From an uncultured Intestinimonas sp. (GTDB lineage: Bacteria; Bacillota; Clostridia; Oscillospirales; Oscillospiraceae), in contig NZ_CALXGA010000005.1 in the NCBI RefSeq assembly GCF_944387725.1, forward strand, positions 1 to 56,769: a DNA stretch of 56,769 bases. The letters are read 5' to 3'. The position numbers were made by a program, and so were the translations under genes. The notes beneath the pieces are model-generated. The model had not been told where the DNA came from. It worked only from the letters and a program-made list of their open reading frames with translations, and did no database searches. Shown here one piece after another: positions 45,618 through 54,370 of the stretch (its first letter is position 1; each line of letters opens with the position of its first letter).

Positions 45618-46793
45618 ATGAATTTTTCTGAGATCAAGGCCAGAGACGACCAGTATGTCCTCCACACCTATGCCCGCTTCCCCTTGGACATCGAGCGGGG
45701 GAAGAACGCCACCCTCTGGAGCGCGGAGGGACGGGAGTACATTGACTTTACCTCCGGCATCGGGGTCAACTCGGTGGGGGTGGCCAACCCCAAATGGGTG
45801 GAGGCGGTGGCGGACCAGGCGGTCCGGCTGGGCCACATGTCCAACCTCTTCTACACCCAGCCCTGCGGGGCCCTGGCGGAACAGCTCTGCCGCCGGGCTG
45901 GGATGTCGGCCGCCTTCTTCGCCAACTCCGGGGCCGAGTCCAACGAGGGCCTCATCAAGCTGGCCCGGAAGTGGTCCTTTGACAAGTACGGGAAGGGGAG
46001 GGGGACCATCCTCACCCTGAAGAACTCCTTCCACGGCCGCACCGTCACCACCCTGTCCGCCACCGGGCAGGAGGTCTTCCACAACTACTTCTTCCCCTTC
46101 ACAGACGGCTTTCGGTACGCCGAGCCCACCATGGACGGCATCTCCCAGGTGTCCGGCCATGACGTGTGCGCTGTACTGCTGGAGCTGGTCCAGGGGGAGA
46201 GCGGCGTCTGGCCCCTGGACCAGGACTTTGTTCACGACCTGGCGGTGCTCTGCGCTGAGCGAGACTGGCTGCTGCTGGTGGATGAGGTCCAGACGGGAAT
46301 CGGCCGCACCGGAACCCTATTCTGCTACCAGCAGTACGGCATCCTGCCCGACGCCGTCTCCTTTGCCAAGGGCATCGCCGGCGGACTGCCCTTCGGCGGC
46401 TTCCTGGTCAGCGAGAAGTGCCGGGACGTGCTGGGCCCCGGCGATCATGCCACCACCTTCGGCGGCAATCCAATATGCTCCGCCGCCGCCCTGGCGACCC
46501 TGGAGATCCTCAGTGAGGAGGCCATGGGGGAGATATCTGACAAGGGGAAATACCTGCGGGATGCCATCGACGCCATGGCCCTGCCCTGCTTCGGGCCCAC
46601 CCGGGGCCTGGGCCTTATGATCGGTATTGAGGTTAAGCCGGGGCACTCCAACCGGGAGATCGCGGAGACGCTGATGGACAACGGCCTGCTGGTGCTGACG
46701 GCGGGGCCCGCCATCCGCCTGCTGCCCCCCCTGACCATCACCAAGGACGAGATGGACAAGGGCCTGGCCATCCTGAAGCAGACCTTGGTGTGA
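45618..46793 (+). CDS. argD: Acetylornithine aminotransferase
   Basis: PLP-dependent class III aminotransferase; 391 residues. Motifs are YIDFTSGIGVNSVG, FFANSGAESNEGLIKLAR, LLLVDEVQTGIGRTG (Asp contacting PLP), and SFAKGIAGGLPFGGFL with the Schiff-base Lys. The C-terminal segment includes RLLPPLTITKDEMDKG. GAGGTGAG lies ahead of the ATG, nine bases after argB. Confidence 0.96.
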   Translation: MNFSEIKARDDQYVLHTYARFPLDIERGKNATLWSAEGREYIDFTSGIGVNSVGVANPKWVEAVADQAVRLGHMSNLFYTQPCGALAEQLCRRAGMSAAFFANSGAESNEGLIKLARKWSFDKYGKGRGTILTLKNSFHGRTVTTLSATGQEVFHNYFFPFTDGFRYAEPTMDGISQVSGHDVCAVLLELVQGESGVWPLDQDFVHDLAVLCAERDWLLLVDEVQTGIGRTGTLFCYQQYGILPDAVSFAKGIAGGLPFGGFLVSEKCRDVLGPGDHATTFGGNPICSAAALATLEILSEEAMGEISDKGKYLRDAIDAMALPCFGPTRGLGLMIGIEVKPGHSNREIAETLMDNGLLVLTAGPAIRLLPPLTITKDEMDKGLAILKQTLV

Positions 46794-46823
46794 CCAGGAT
46801 AAAACCGGAAAGAGGTGTCAAAG

Positions 46824-47747
46824 ATGCAGAAAGACCTGCTCAAGCTGTTGGATCTGACCCGGGAGGACATCACCAAAATCCTCAACGTGGCCGACCAGAT
46901 GAAGTACAACCAGAAGCACGGCCTCATCCACAACTATCTCCAGGGAAAAACCCTGGCCATGATCTTTGAGAAGAACTCCACCCGGACCAGGGTGTCCTTC
47001 GAGGTGGGCATGTACCAGCTGGGGGGGCACGCCCTCTTCCTCTCGGGCAAGGAGAGCCAGATCGGCCGGGGGGAGCCCATTGAGGACACCGCCCGGGTCC
47101 TGGCCCGGTACTGTGACGGTATCATGATCCGCACCTACCGCCAGGAGGAGGTGGAGGAGCTGGCGAAATACGCCTCCATCCCCGTCATCAACGGCCTCAC
47201 CGACTTTGCCCACCCCTGCCAGGTCCTGGCCGACCTGATGACCATTCGGGAGCATATGACCCGGCTGGAGGGCCTGAAGCTCTGCTTCATCGGGGACGGA
47301 AACAACATGGCCAATTCCCTGATTGTGGGAGGGCTCAAGTGCGGTATGGACGTCTCGGTGGCCTGTCCCGAGGGCTATGAGCCGGACCGGCGGGTGCTGG
47401 ACTTCGCCCAAACGGTCACAGACGCGAAGTTCCTCCTCTGCCGGGACCCCAGGGAGGCCGCCGCGAATGCCGATGTGGTCATCACCGATGTGTGGGCCTC
47501 CATGGGCCAGGAGGAGGAGAAGGAGCGCCGCCAGCGGGCCTTCGGCGGCGTCTACCAGGTCAACGAGGCGGTCATGGCGGCGGCCCGCCCCGGAGCTATG
47601 GTCCAGCACTGCCTGCCCGCCCACCGGGGGGAGGAGATCACCGCCGGCATCTTCGAGGCCCACGCCAATGAGATTTTTGACGAGGCGGAGAACCGCCTCC
47701 ACGCCCAAAAGGCGGTGCTCTACCTGCTGATGGGGGAGCCGGGCTGA
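46824..47747 (+). CDS. argF: Ornithine carbamoyltransferase
   Basis: Makes citrulline from ornithine and carbamoyl phosphate; 307 residues. The carbamoyl phosphate loop is FEKNSTRTRVSFEVG. The second-domain segments are DFAHPCQVLADLMTI, and HCLPAHRGEEIT with the catalytic Cys. ATG 46824 is chosen over GTG 46815 by spacing from AAAGAGG. It is the last arg gene and is followed by a terminator. Confidence 0.96.
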   Translation: MQKDLLKLLDLTREDITKILNVADQMKYNQKHGLIHNYLQGKTLAMIFEKNSTRTRVSFEVGMYQLGGHALFLSGKESQIGRGEPIEDTARVLARYCDGIMIRTYRQEEVEELAKYASIPVINGLTDFAHPCQVLADLMTIREHMTRLEGLKLCFIGDGNNMANSLIVGGLKCGMDVSVACPEGYEPDRRVLDFAQTVTDAKFLLCRDPREAAANADVVITDVWASMGQEEEKERRQRAFGGVYQVNEAVMAAARPGAMVQHCLPAHRGEEITAGIFEAHANEIFDEAENRLHAQKAVLYLLMGEPG

Positions 47748-47803
47748 GGGCCGGAGCGCAGAGTGGGGAAAGGGGCTGTCTGCCCCAAGCCGTCCCCGCT
47801 TAT

Positions 47804-47847
47804 CCCGGCGGCTCCGGGGACTTGGCCCAGAGCCGCCGGGCTTTTTT
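47804..47847 (+). terminator. Terminator of the arg operon
   Basis: CCCGGCGGCT pairs with AGCCGCCGGG (10 base pairs, 17-base loop), followed by CTTTTTT. Confidence 0.85.
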
Positions 47848-47878
47848 GCCCGCAGCGGGGGAAAAGGAAATTTTTTAG

Positions 47879-47907
47879 ATGACAAAAGACCACGGAACGT
47901 GTATAAT
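47879..47907 (+). promoter_or_regulatory. Promoter of the amino acid ABC transporter
   Basis: ATGACA (47879-47884), a 17-base spacer, then TATAAT (47902-47907). Confidence 0.65.
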
Positions 47908-47913
47908 CTAAGG

Positions 47914-48060
47914 CATACGGGAAGACTGCTGGAGCCTTCCCAGTGTGTTCCGCAGGGACCCTGACGTCCGTTTGAAAGCAGCCAAACGGTCCTTTGCCGG
48001 TTTTCAAGCCGACGGCAGGCGCTCCCAACAGACGGAAAGGCGCGTATGCGCACGAATCAA
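47914..48060 (+). other. Structured untranslated leader of the amino acid transporter
   Basis: About 150 bases between promoter and first gene. Several complementary segments are visible, for example CCGTTTG with CAAACGG and GCCGG with CCGACGGC. The long, structured and non-coding form suggests a regulatory leader. It matches no riboswitch class I can name. Confidence 0.4.
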
Positions 48061-48081
48061 AAAGAGGAAAGGAAGACACAC

Positions 48082-48906
48082 ATGACTACAAAAAAGCGTA
48101 TCTTTGCCCTGACCACAGCGACCCTGGTTCTGACCGGCGCTCTGGCCGCCTGCGGCGGCCAGAGCGCCGCCCCGGAGGAGAGCAGTGGAAGCACCGCCCC
48201 GGTGGAGAGCGGCGCCGGAACGGAGAAGGTCTATCATATCGTGGCCGACAATGCCTTCGCCCCCTTTGAGTTCCTGGACGAGGCCACGGGCTCCTACACC
48301 GGCGTGGACATGGACCTGCTGGCCGCCATCGCTGAGGACCAGGGCTTCCAGTACACCGTGGACAACTGCGGCTGGGACGCCGCCCTGGGCAACCTCCAGT
48401 CCGGCCAGGCCGACGGCATGATCGCCGGCATGAGCATCACCGACGAGCGCCGGGAGAGCTATGACTTCTCCGACAGCTACTACGACGGCGGCCAGATCAT
48501 GATCGTCAAGGGGGACAGCACCATTTCCTCCTATGAGGATCTGGCGGGCCAGACCGTAGCGGTGAAGACCGCCACCCAGAGCGCCGCCTTCGCCCAGAGT
48601 ATTGCTGAGGAGTACGGCTTCGAGGTGGTCATTTACAAGGACTCCCCGGCGGTTTACGCCGCTGTCACCGGCGGCATCGACGCGGCCGGCTTCGAGGACT
48701 ACCCCGTCATCGCCTACCAGCTCCAGACCCAGAGTGACCTGGACCTGAAGATGGTGGGGGAGCAGCAGAACGCCACCCCCTACGGCTTTGCCGTGCTGAA
48801 GGGGAACAACCCTGAGCTCATTGAGATGTTCAACGCCGGGCTGGCCAACATCCGGGAGAGCGGTCTCTATGCCGAGATCATGGCCAAGTACGGCATTGAG
48901 GTATGA
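48082..48906 (+). CDS. Amino acid ABC transporter substrate-binding lipoprotein
   Basis: Family 3 solute-binding protein (polar amino acids); 274 residues. The signal peptide starts MTTKKRIFALTTATLVLTG and ends at the lipobox ALAAC, so it is lipid-anchored. A Ser/Gly/Glu linker follows. The mature domain has VADNAFAPFEFLDEATGSYT, GVDMDLLAAIAED, and MSITDERRESYDFSDSYYDG. The start is set by AGAGGAAAGGAAG before ATG 48082. It is the first gene of a three-gene importer. It directly follows the arg operon, but the ligand (arginine, cystine, glutamine, other) cannot be read from the sequence. Confidence 0.93.
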   Translation: MTTKKRIFALTTATLVLTGALAACGGQSAAPEESSGSTAPVESGAGTEKVYHIVADNAFAPFEFLDEATGSYTGVDMDLLAAIAEDQGFQYTVDNCGWDAALGNLQSGQADGMIAGMSITDERRESYDFSDSYYDGGQIMIVKGDSTISSYEDLAGQTVAVKTATQSAAFAQSIAEEYGFEVVIYKDSPAVYAAVTGGIDAAGFEDYPVIAYQLQTQSDLDLKMVGEQQNATPYGFAVLKGNNPELIEMFNAGLANIRESGLYAEIMAKYGIEV

Positions 48907-48948
48907 GTCTGAGCTCCGCTATTTTAAACGTAAGAAGTTGGTAAAAGA

Positions 48949-49623
48949 ATGAGTTCCCTGTTTACGATCTTTCAGGCGTCCCTGCCCTATTTGATGGATG
49001 GATTTCAGATCACCATTCAAATCTGGGCGATCTCCATTGTCCTGGGCGTGGCGCTGGGGCTGGTGACCTGTCTGTTGAAGCTCTCGCCCTTCCGGCCCCT
49101 GCGAGCCGTGGCCTGGGTCTACATTTGGATCATCCGGGGTACGCCCATGCTGGTCCAGGCTATGGTGGTCTACTTCGGCGTCCCCCAGGTCACCGGGCTC
49201 CGGCTGACCCCCTTTACTGCCGGCGTCATCACCCTGAGCCTCAATGCAGGAGCCTATCTGTCGGAGATTTTCCGCAGCGGCATCCAAGCGGTACCTAAGG
49301 GGCAGAGCGAGGCCGCCCGCAGCCTGGGCCTGGGGGCCGGCCGGACCATGGTTAAGATCGTGCTGCCTCAGGCATTCAAGATCGCCATACCCCCCATGGT
49401 GAACCAGTTCATCATCACCCTAAAGGACACCTCCATCCTCACCGTCATCGCCCTGCCGGAGATCATGAACGAGGCCCAGCAATATGTGATGATTCGATGG
49501 GAATACTTCCAGACGTACGTCCTTGTGGGCCTGTACTTCCTGGCAGCGACCTCTCTGCTGATGGTCCTGGCAAATTATGTGGAGAAGAAGATAAGCTATG
49601 ACAGAAAAGGTAATCGTTCATGA
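48949..49623 (+). CDS. Amino acid ABC transporter permease
   Basis: HisM/GlnP-type inner membrane permease; 224 residues and about five helices. The EAA-type coupling loop is [20 protein letters not shown]. The family opening is [18 protein letters not shown] and [15 protein letters not shown]. Its 3' end overlaps the ATPase start by 26 bases. The ribosome binding site is weak. Confidence 0.95.
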   Translation: MSSLFTIFQASLPYLMDGFQITIQIWAISIVLGVALGLVTCLLKLSPFRPLRAVAWVYIWIIRGTPMLVQAMVVYFGVPQVTGLRLTPFTAGVITLSLNAGAYLSEIFRSGIQAVPKGQSEAARSLGLGAGRTMVKIVLPQAFKIAIPPMVNQFIITLKDTSILTVIALPEIMNEAQQYVMIRWEYFQTYVLVGLYFLAATSLLMVLANYVEKKISYDRKGNRS

Positions 49624-50329
49624 CTTGAAAAAGAACTTCCACCATTTGGAGGTTCTGAAGGGCATCGACCTGACCGTCCATGAGGGCGAGGTGGTCTGCA
49701 TCATCGGACCCTCCGGCGGCGGCAAATCCACCTTCCTCCGGTGCATCAACCGTCTGGAGGAGCCCACCGGGGGCGAGATTACGGTGGACGGCTACACCAT
49801 CACCGACCCGAAGGTGAACATCAACAAGGTGCGCCAGAACATCGGCATGGTCTTTCAAAGCTTTAACCTCTTCGCCCATCTGACGGTGAAGAAGAACATC
49901 ATGCTGGCCCCGGTGGACCTGAAGCTGATGAGCAAGGAGGAGGCGGAGCAGAAGGCTCTGGAGCTCCTGCGCCGGGTGGGGCTGGAGGAGAAGGCCGACG
50001 CCTACCCCCACCAGCTCTCCGGCGGCCAGCAGCAGCGGGTAGCCATCGCCCGGGCCCTGGCCATGAACCCGGATGTCATGCTCTTTGACGAGCCCACCTC
50101 CGCCCTGGACCCTGAGATGGTGGGGGAGGTCCTCAATGTCATGAAGGAGTTGGCCGAGGGGGGTATGACCATGATCGTGGTGACCCATGAGATGGGCTTC
50201 GCCCGGGACGCGGCGGACCGGGTCATTCTCATGGCCGACGGCGTCATCGCCGAGGAGGGGACCCCGGAGCAGATTTTTGAGCACCCCCAGGTCAAGCGGA
50301 CCCAGGATTTCCTCTCCGCTGTGCTGTAA
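49598..50329 (+). CDS. Amino acid ABC transporter ATP-binding protein
   Basis: GlnQ/HisP-type ATPase; 243 residues. Walker A is [13 protein letters not shown], the Q-loop region is [13 protein letters not shown], the signature is [16 protein letters not shown], Walker B is [15 protein letters not shown], and the switch His is in [16 protein letters not shown]. It is the last gene of the importer. Confidence 0.97.
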   Translation: MTEKVIVHDLKKNFHHLEVLKGIDLTVHEGEVVCIIGPSGGGKSTFLRCINRLEEPTGGEITVDGYTITDPKVNINKVRQNIGMVFQSFNLFAHLTVKKNIMLAPVDLKLMSKEEAEQKALELLRRVGLEEKADAYPHQLSGGQQQRVAIARALAMNPDVMLFDEPTSALDPEMVGEVLNVMKELAEGGMTMIVVTHEMGFARDAADRVILMADGVIAEEGTPEQIFEHPQVKRTQDFLSAVL

Positions 50330-50399
50330 CTGGCGCGGAGACAAGCGGCCGGCTGTAAAGGAAGCCACAAAATGACAGGCTGGACGGCCGAAATGATAT

Positions 50400-50450
50400 G
50401 CGCCCTCTATGAGAGACAGGGAAAGACAGAACTGTCCTCATGGAGGGCGC
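50400..50450. terminator. Possible terminator between convergent genes
   Basis: A 14-base-pair stem (GCGCCCTCTATGAG with CTCATGGAGGGCGC, one G-T pair) with an inner hairpin (GACAG with CTGTC). There is no clean T run on either strand, so termination is uncertain. Confidence 0.4.
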
Positions 50451-50586
50451 GTTACTATGTTTTGCATCGGAAGGCGGCAAGGCTGTGGACAGGGAGACAC
50501 GCAGCGGGACCGGAATCTGCCGCACCGCACTGGCAGTATTGGGGATTGAATAACGGACGGGGAAGGCCACCGCGATCTGCGCCCGG

Positions 50587-51729
50587 TCAGGTCACCACGA
50601 AGCCGGCGGGCAGCCGCCAGGAGGAGTTGGCGTAGTAGAAGGTCACGCTGGGCATCAGGTACTCCCCGTCGTAATACATACAGGAGGAGCTGCCTCCATC
50701 CAGGTTGGCGGCGTTGACCGCGCCGAACTCCTGCATGACCTGGATTAGGTCCCCGCTGGAGGCCCCCAGGTGGCCTGACTTCCCCCGGCCGTCGGTGACG
50801 AACAGCAGCACCGCGCCGTCGGCCCGCTGGCCAATGGCTGTGCGGGGGTTCAGGCCGCTGCCCTGTCCCTTCATGTCCCGGGTCTCGTTGTTGATGATCA
50901 GCTGGACAAAGTGGTTGTTGGAGTCGCTGGCCTCCTCCTGGAAGGTGACCGCGTCCCGGATCTTCTCCTGCGCCACCAGCTCCTCCACCTGGGCGGCGCT
51001 CATGCCGTCGATGTCGATGATTTGCAGCAGATGGTCCTCTGTGAAGCCGACCAGCACCAGGCCCGGGTACTGTTGGGGCTGGTTGTACTGGATCTCCCCA
51101 TGGGAGACCACCACGCCCAGAGGCCGGCCGCCCGTGTTGTTGGTGGAGTCGTACAGCCCGCCGTTGATCCCCCCGATGGCGCCGCTGTTCTCCACCAGCT
51201 CATCCAGGGGGATGCCCTGATCCCGCCAGGGGTAGATGGTGGCCAGGCTCACCCTGGAGGGGTCCTGGACGATCATCATGGTGCCGGTGTAGGTGGTCCC
51301 CGCCACCTCCACGATCTCGATGTCCTCCTCGGTCCCCGCCGTGTCTCCCTGACCAGAGCCGCCGATCTGGATGAGGGTGGAGTCCACCTGGGCGTCCAGG
51401 GCCTCCATGGAGTTCTGGTCCACGATGGCCTGGATTTCCTCTGGGCTCAGGAACCAGGAGGCCAGGAATTTCAGCTGTCCAGTCTCCAGGATGGTGGTCA
51501 CGAACATCTGCTGGGCGGTGGGGAAGGCGTCGGAGCAGATCATGCGCAGGCTCAGCAGCACCGTGAGCGCCAAGGCCGCCGCCAAAGTCAGCAGGCAGGC
51601 CAGCGCCCGCAGGGCCGCCCGCCCTGCCCGCCGGCCCAGACTGACGCCGCCGGGCTGCTCCCGTTTCCCACGCACCGCCGGGCTCCGGCCCTGCGCAGGG
51701 GCGGAACGGATCTCATTCTTCTCCATCAT
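50587..51729 (-). CDS. Phosphodiester glycosidase family protein (NAGPA domain), membrane-anchored
   Basis: A 380-residue protein. A basic N-terminus is followed by one membrane helix (about 38-62). A linker precedes the NAGPA/DUF2233 catalytic domain from about residue 150. Hallmarks are GAIGGINGGLYDSTNNTGG, NPRTAIGQRADGAVLLFV and NAANLDGGSSSCMYYDG. Relatives cleave sugar-phosphodiester bonds, such as GlcNAc-1-phosphodiester. It starts inside the upstream gene (AAGGAG seven bases before ATG 51729), so translation is coupled. Last gene of the envelope cluster. Confidence 0.9.
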   Translation of the reverse strand: MMEKNEIRSAPAQGRSPAVRGKREQPGGVSLGRRAGRAALRALACLLTLAAALALTVLLSLRMICSDAFPTAQQMFVTTILETGQLKFLASWFLSPEEIQAIVDQNSMEALDAQVDSTLIQIGGSGQGDTAGTEEDIEIVEVAGTTYTGTMMIVQDPSRVSLATIYPWRDQGIPLDELVENSGAIGGINGGLYDSTNNTGGRPLGVVVSHGEIQYNQPQQYPGLVLVGFTEDHLLQIIDIDGMSAAQVEELVAQEKIRDAVTFQEEASDSNNHFVQLIINNETRDMKGQGSGLNPRTAIGQRADGAVLLFVTDGRGKSGHLGASSGDLIQVMQEFGAVNAANLDGGSSSCMYYDGEYLMPSVTFYYANSSWRLPAGFVVT

Positions 51730-53248
51730 TCAGGATCTCCTTCATGCTGACCAGCTTCCAGGCGGGATCGTCCGCGCCGTCCTCTGGGTCGTCGTACCGG
51801 ACAAAGTAGAACCGGTCGTTCATGGCGTCATCCACCGGGGTGCCGTACCACAGGCGCATATGCTTGACGAAGCTGATATCCACCGAGAAGCAGTCCTCGG
51901 TGATCCAGACGAAATTGGTCACCGTGTTCCCGGTGAAGGCCGGGTCGTCCAGGGTGTGGCGGCTGGTAAAGGTGATGTCCACCCCGGTGGCGTACTTCTG
52001 GGCCACCTCGTACTGGTAGGAGCCGGGGATCAGATAGCCCCGAATCCGGGAGAAGGCCAGGTCGTTGGTCATGAACAGGCTCCAGTCCTGGGCCACCTGC
52101 AGCACGTCGATCTGGCTGCTCACCTCTGCCGGCACCTGGTCCAAGCCGGGGCCGGAGGAGGTGAGGTCATAGGCGCTGCGCCCCTCCTCCAGGGCCACGG
52201 GCTCGCCATCCCCGCCGGTGACGGTGATCTGGGCCCCGTCCTCCAGCACGGCCACCGAGTAGACGCACAGCTGGGGCAGGCCCTCCACATAGCCGGCGAA
52301 CTGCTGGTAGTCCGGGTTTGGCGTGCGGGTGACCGCCTCCTCGGGCACCGGGGTTCCGTCCACCTGGACGGTATATCCCTCGTCGGCGGTGATGGTACAG
52401 CTGGTCAGGGGCAGCTCAGCCCCGCCCTCGTAGCGGACGGTGTTGCCATAGCAGTCGGAGATGGTGACGTCGGGCGCGTCCAATCGGGCGATCTCATAGC
52501 GCACCAGCCCATCCCCCTGGGCCTGGCCGGGCCAGTCGGACTGGTTGACCTGGACGGTGAGCGCCGGGGGGAGGGTGAGGATGTAGTGGGTGTAGTCCAC
52601 CAGCACCCGGCCGTCGCGGATGGTGTACTGGGCCCGGGCCCCCGTCTCATCAGTGATGGAGAAGTCCGGGGGCAGGTATAGGCCGGACACGGTGTAGGTG
52701 CTCTCTCCGCTGTCCTCCGCTGCGGCGGTGAGGGGTGTCCCGTTCAGGCTCACCGAGAAGGCGGCAGGGACGGTGAGGGTGTAGTCGTGGGCCTCCAGCT
52801 CGGGCCGGACGTAGTCCACCGCCCAGTCCCGCATGGTGAACACGGCCAGCTTGGTGACCGGCGGGCCCTCCGCCCGCAGGCCCACCCGGGCCAGCACCAC
52901 GCCGCCCCGCTCCACCTGGTACGCCGCGCTGTCCCCCTGGAGGGAGTCCGCTGCCCGGACGACGCTCAGGTCCTCCTGGTCCCCGAACAGGGCCAGATAC
53001 GCCTGCCGGATGTCCTGGCCCTGCTCATAGGGGCCGGGGTCGGCCTGGGGGAGGTCATACTCCTCCAGGAAGGCGCCGCCGGCGGCCTTGGCGGCCAGCT
53101 CCTCCACCGCCAGCCACACCTGCCGCTCGGGCTGGGAGGCCTCGTACTGGCGCAGCAGGAAGTACACATAGGAGACCGACCCGATGACCAGGGCGGCCAG
53201 GACGGCAAGATAGATCAGATAGGCTCGTTTGAATGAGATCTTTTTCAT
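51713..53248 (-). CDS. Unknown membrane-anchored extracellular protein, 511 residues
   Basis: I do not recognise a family. A short basic N-terminus MKKISFKRAY is followed by one membrane helix (about 9-30); the rest is extracellular, beta-rich in composition and acidic. Several segments look like repeated beta-sandwich units (DYTLTVPAAFSVSLNGTPL, YILTLPPALTVQVNQSDW and GYTVQVDGTPVPEEAV share a pattern). Its ATG overlaps the GT2-GtrA stop (ATGA), and its 3' end overlaps the NAGPA gene by 17 bases. Coupling on both sides suggests it works with these enzymes, perhaps as a scaffold. Confidence 0.8.
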   Translation of the reverse strand: MKKISFKRAYLIYLAVLAALVIGSVSYVYFLLRQYEASQPERQVWLAVEELAAKAAGGAFLEEYDLPQADPGPYEQGQDIRQAYLALFGDQEDLSVVRAADSLQGDSAAYQVERGGVVLARVGLRAEGPPVTKLAVFTMRDWAVDYVRPELEAHDYTLTVPAAFSVSLNGTPLTAAAEDSGESTYTVSGLYLPPDFSITDETGARAQYTIRDGRVLVDYTHYILTLPPALTVQVNQSDWPGQAQGDGLVRYEIARLDAPDVTISDCYGNTVRYEGGAELPLTSCTITADEGYTVQVDGTPVPEEAVTRTPNPDYQQFAGYVEGLPQLCVYSVAVLEDGAQITVTGGDGEPVALEEGRSAYDLTSSGPGLDQVPAEVSSQIDVLQVAQDWSLFMTNDLAFSRIRGYLIPGSYQYEVAQKYATGVDITFTSRHTLDDPAFTGNTVTNFVWITEDCFSVDISFVKHMRLWYGTPVDDAMNDRFYFVRYDDPEDGADDPAWKLVSMKEILNDGEE

Positions 53249-54339
53249 ACTGTCTTGTCCTTTCCCTCCTCCGGGCCGTCCCCGTCCCGGCGGAACACCC
53301 ACCTGTGCTGCACACGGAAGCTGATAAAAAACAGCATGGTGTCCACCAGGATCTTCACCAGGGTGGACAGGGCGGGCGAAGTGATGGTGAACACGCCCTC
53401 GGCCAGAAACACCAGGCAGGCGGAGGCCGCGATCTGACACACGGCCAGGATGTAGTACCGCGCCAGAGCACGGGTGCTGGCCCGCTCCTCAAAGACCAGG
53501 TTGGCGTTGACCCAGAAGTTCAGCAGGGAGGAGACCGCCCGGGCCAGGAAGGCGGCGGTGAAGGTGGTGGGGATGGGCAGGAAAGCCAGGACCTCCAGAG
53601 ACTTCAGCAGGAAAAAGGCCAGCTCGTCCACCACGCAGGACCCCAGGGAGCTGAACAGATACTTCAAGATCACGCCGTAGACCCGCAGGCTGTCCCGCAC
53701 CACCCGGAAGTGGGAGGAGCGGTTGCCCTCTAGGTAGACCACGGTGATGGGCACCTCTACGAAGGGGACGTGGCGGTGGTTCATGAGGAAGAGCATATTG
53801 GTCTCGTACTCATACCGGTCCCCCTTGGCCCCGGCCAGCATGGGTATGTACGGCCTGGGGATGGCCCGCAGGCCGGTCTGGGTGTCGTGGACCTTCATAC
53901 CCAAAAGCAGGCGGAACACGGCGATGGTGATCCGGTTACCCGCCCGGCTCTTGAAGGGGACGGAGGGGTGGGAGAAGTCCCGCACCCCCAGGGCCACCTG
54001 CCCGCTGTCCAGCATGGCCTGAGCCACGGCGGCGATGTCCTGGGGCAGGTGCTGCCCGTCGGCGTCGGCGGTGACCACCCCGGCCTGCTCCGGCTGGTGC
54101 TGGAGGAAATATGCCATGGCGGTCTTCAGGGCCGCCCCCTTCCCCCGGTTGGCCGGGTGGCGCAGCAGGGTGCAGCCTGGGATCGCCTCCGCCTGTTGAA
54201 AGAGAGAGGCGAACGCCGGGCCGCTGCCATCGTCCACCACCAGGATATCGGTAAACCCGGCCTGGCGCAGTCCCTCCAGCGTGCCGATCAGCTTCTGATC
54301 CGGCTGGTATGCGGGAATGATAACAGAGACCCGATTCAT
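53245..54339 (-). CDS. Bifunctional GT2 glycosyltransferase / GtrA-like membrane protein
   Basis: A 364-residue fusion. The N-terminal GT2 domain (about 1-225) resembles dolichyl-phosphate mannose synthase: VSVIIPAYQPDQKLIGTLEG, DILVVDDGSG, and VTADADGQHLPQDI with the metal-binding DAD, then TQTGLRAIPR. The C-terminal GtrA domain (about 230-350) has four helices, including SSLLNFWVNANLVF and the end QHRWVF. Likely function is to make and flip an undecaprenyl-phosphate sugar. The GGGAGG ribosome binding site is two bases from the ATG, which is closer than usual. Confidence 0.92.
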   Translation of the reverse strand: MNRVSVIIPAYQPDQKLIGTLEGLRQAGFTDILVVDDGSGPAFASLFQQAEAIPGCTLLRHPANRGKGAALKTAMAYFLQHQPEQAGVVTADADGQHLPQDIAAVAQAMLDSGQVALGVRDFSHPSVPFKSRAGNRITIAVFRLLLGMKVHDTQTGLRAIPRPYIPMLAGAKGDRYEYETNMLFLMNHRHVPFVEVPITVVYLEGNRSSHFRVVRDSLRVYGVILKYLFSSLGSCVVDELAFFLLKSLEVLAFLPIPTTFTAAFLARAVSSLLNFWVNANLVFEERASTRALARYYILAVCQIAASACLVFLAEGVFTITSPALSTLVKILVDTMLFFISFRVQHRWVFRRDGDGPEEGKDKTV

Positions 54340-54370
54340 ATCCTCCCGCCTTTCCTCTTGTCTCGTTTCA

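Noticed and set aside
43479-46235. Minus-strand ORF of 918 codons opposite the arg genes
   Set aside because: Antisense shadow caused by high GC in the third codon position; its translation is Gly/His/Val-rich low complexity, and the plus strand holds argJ (end), the glycosyltransferase, argB and argD.
50372-50635. Plus-strand ORF of 87 codons after the ABC transporter
   Set aside because: It runs through a hairpin and into the 3' end of the convergent glycosidase gene; no ribosome binding site or family match.
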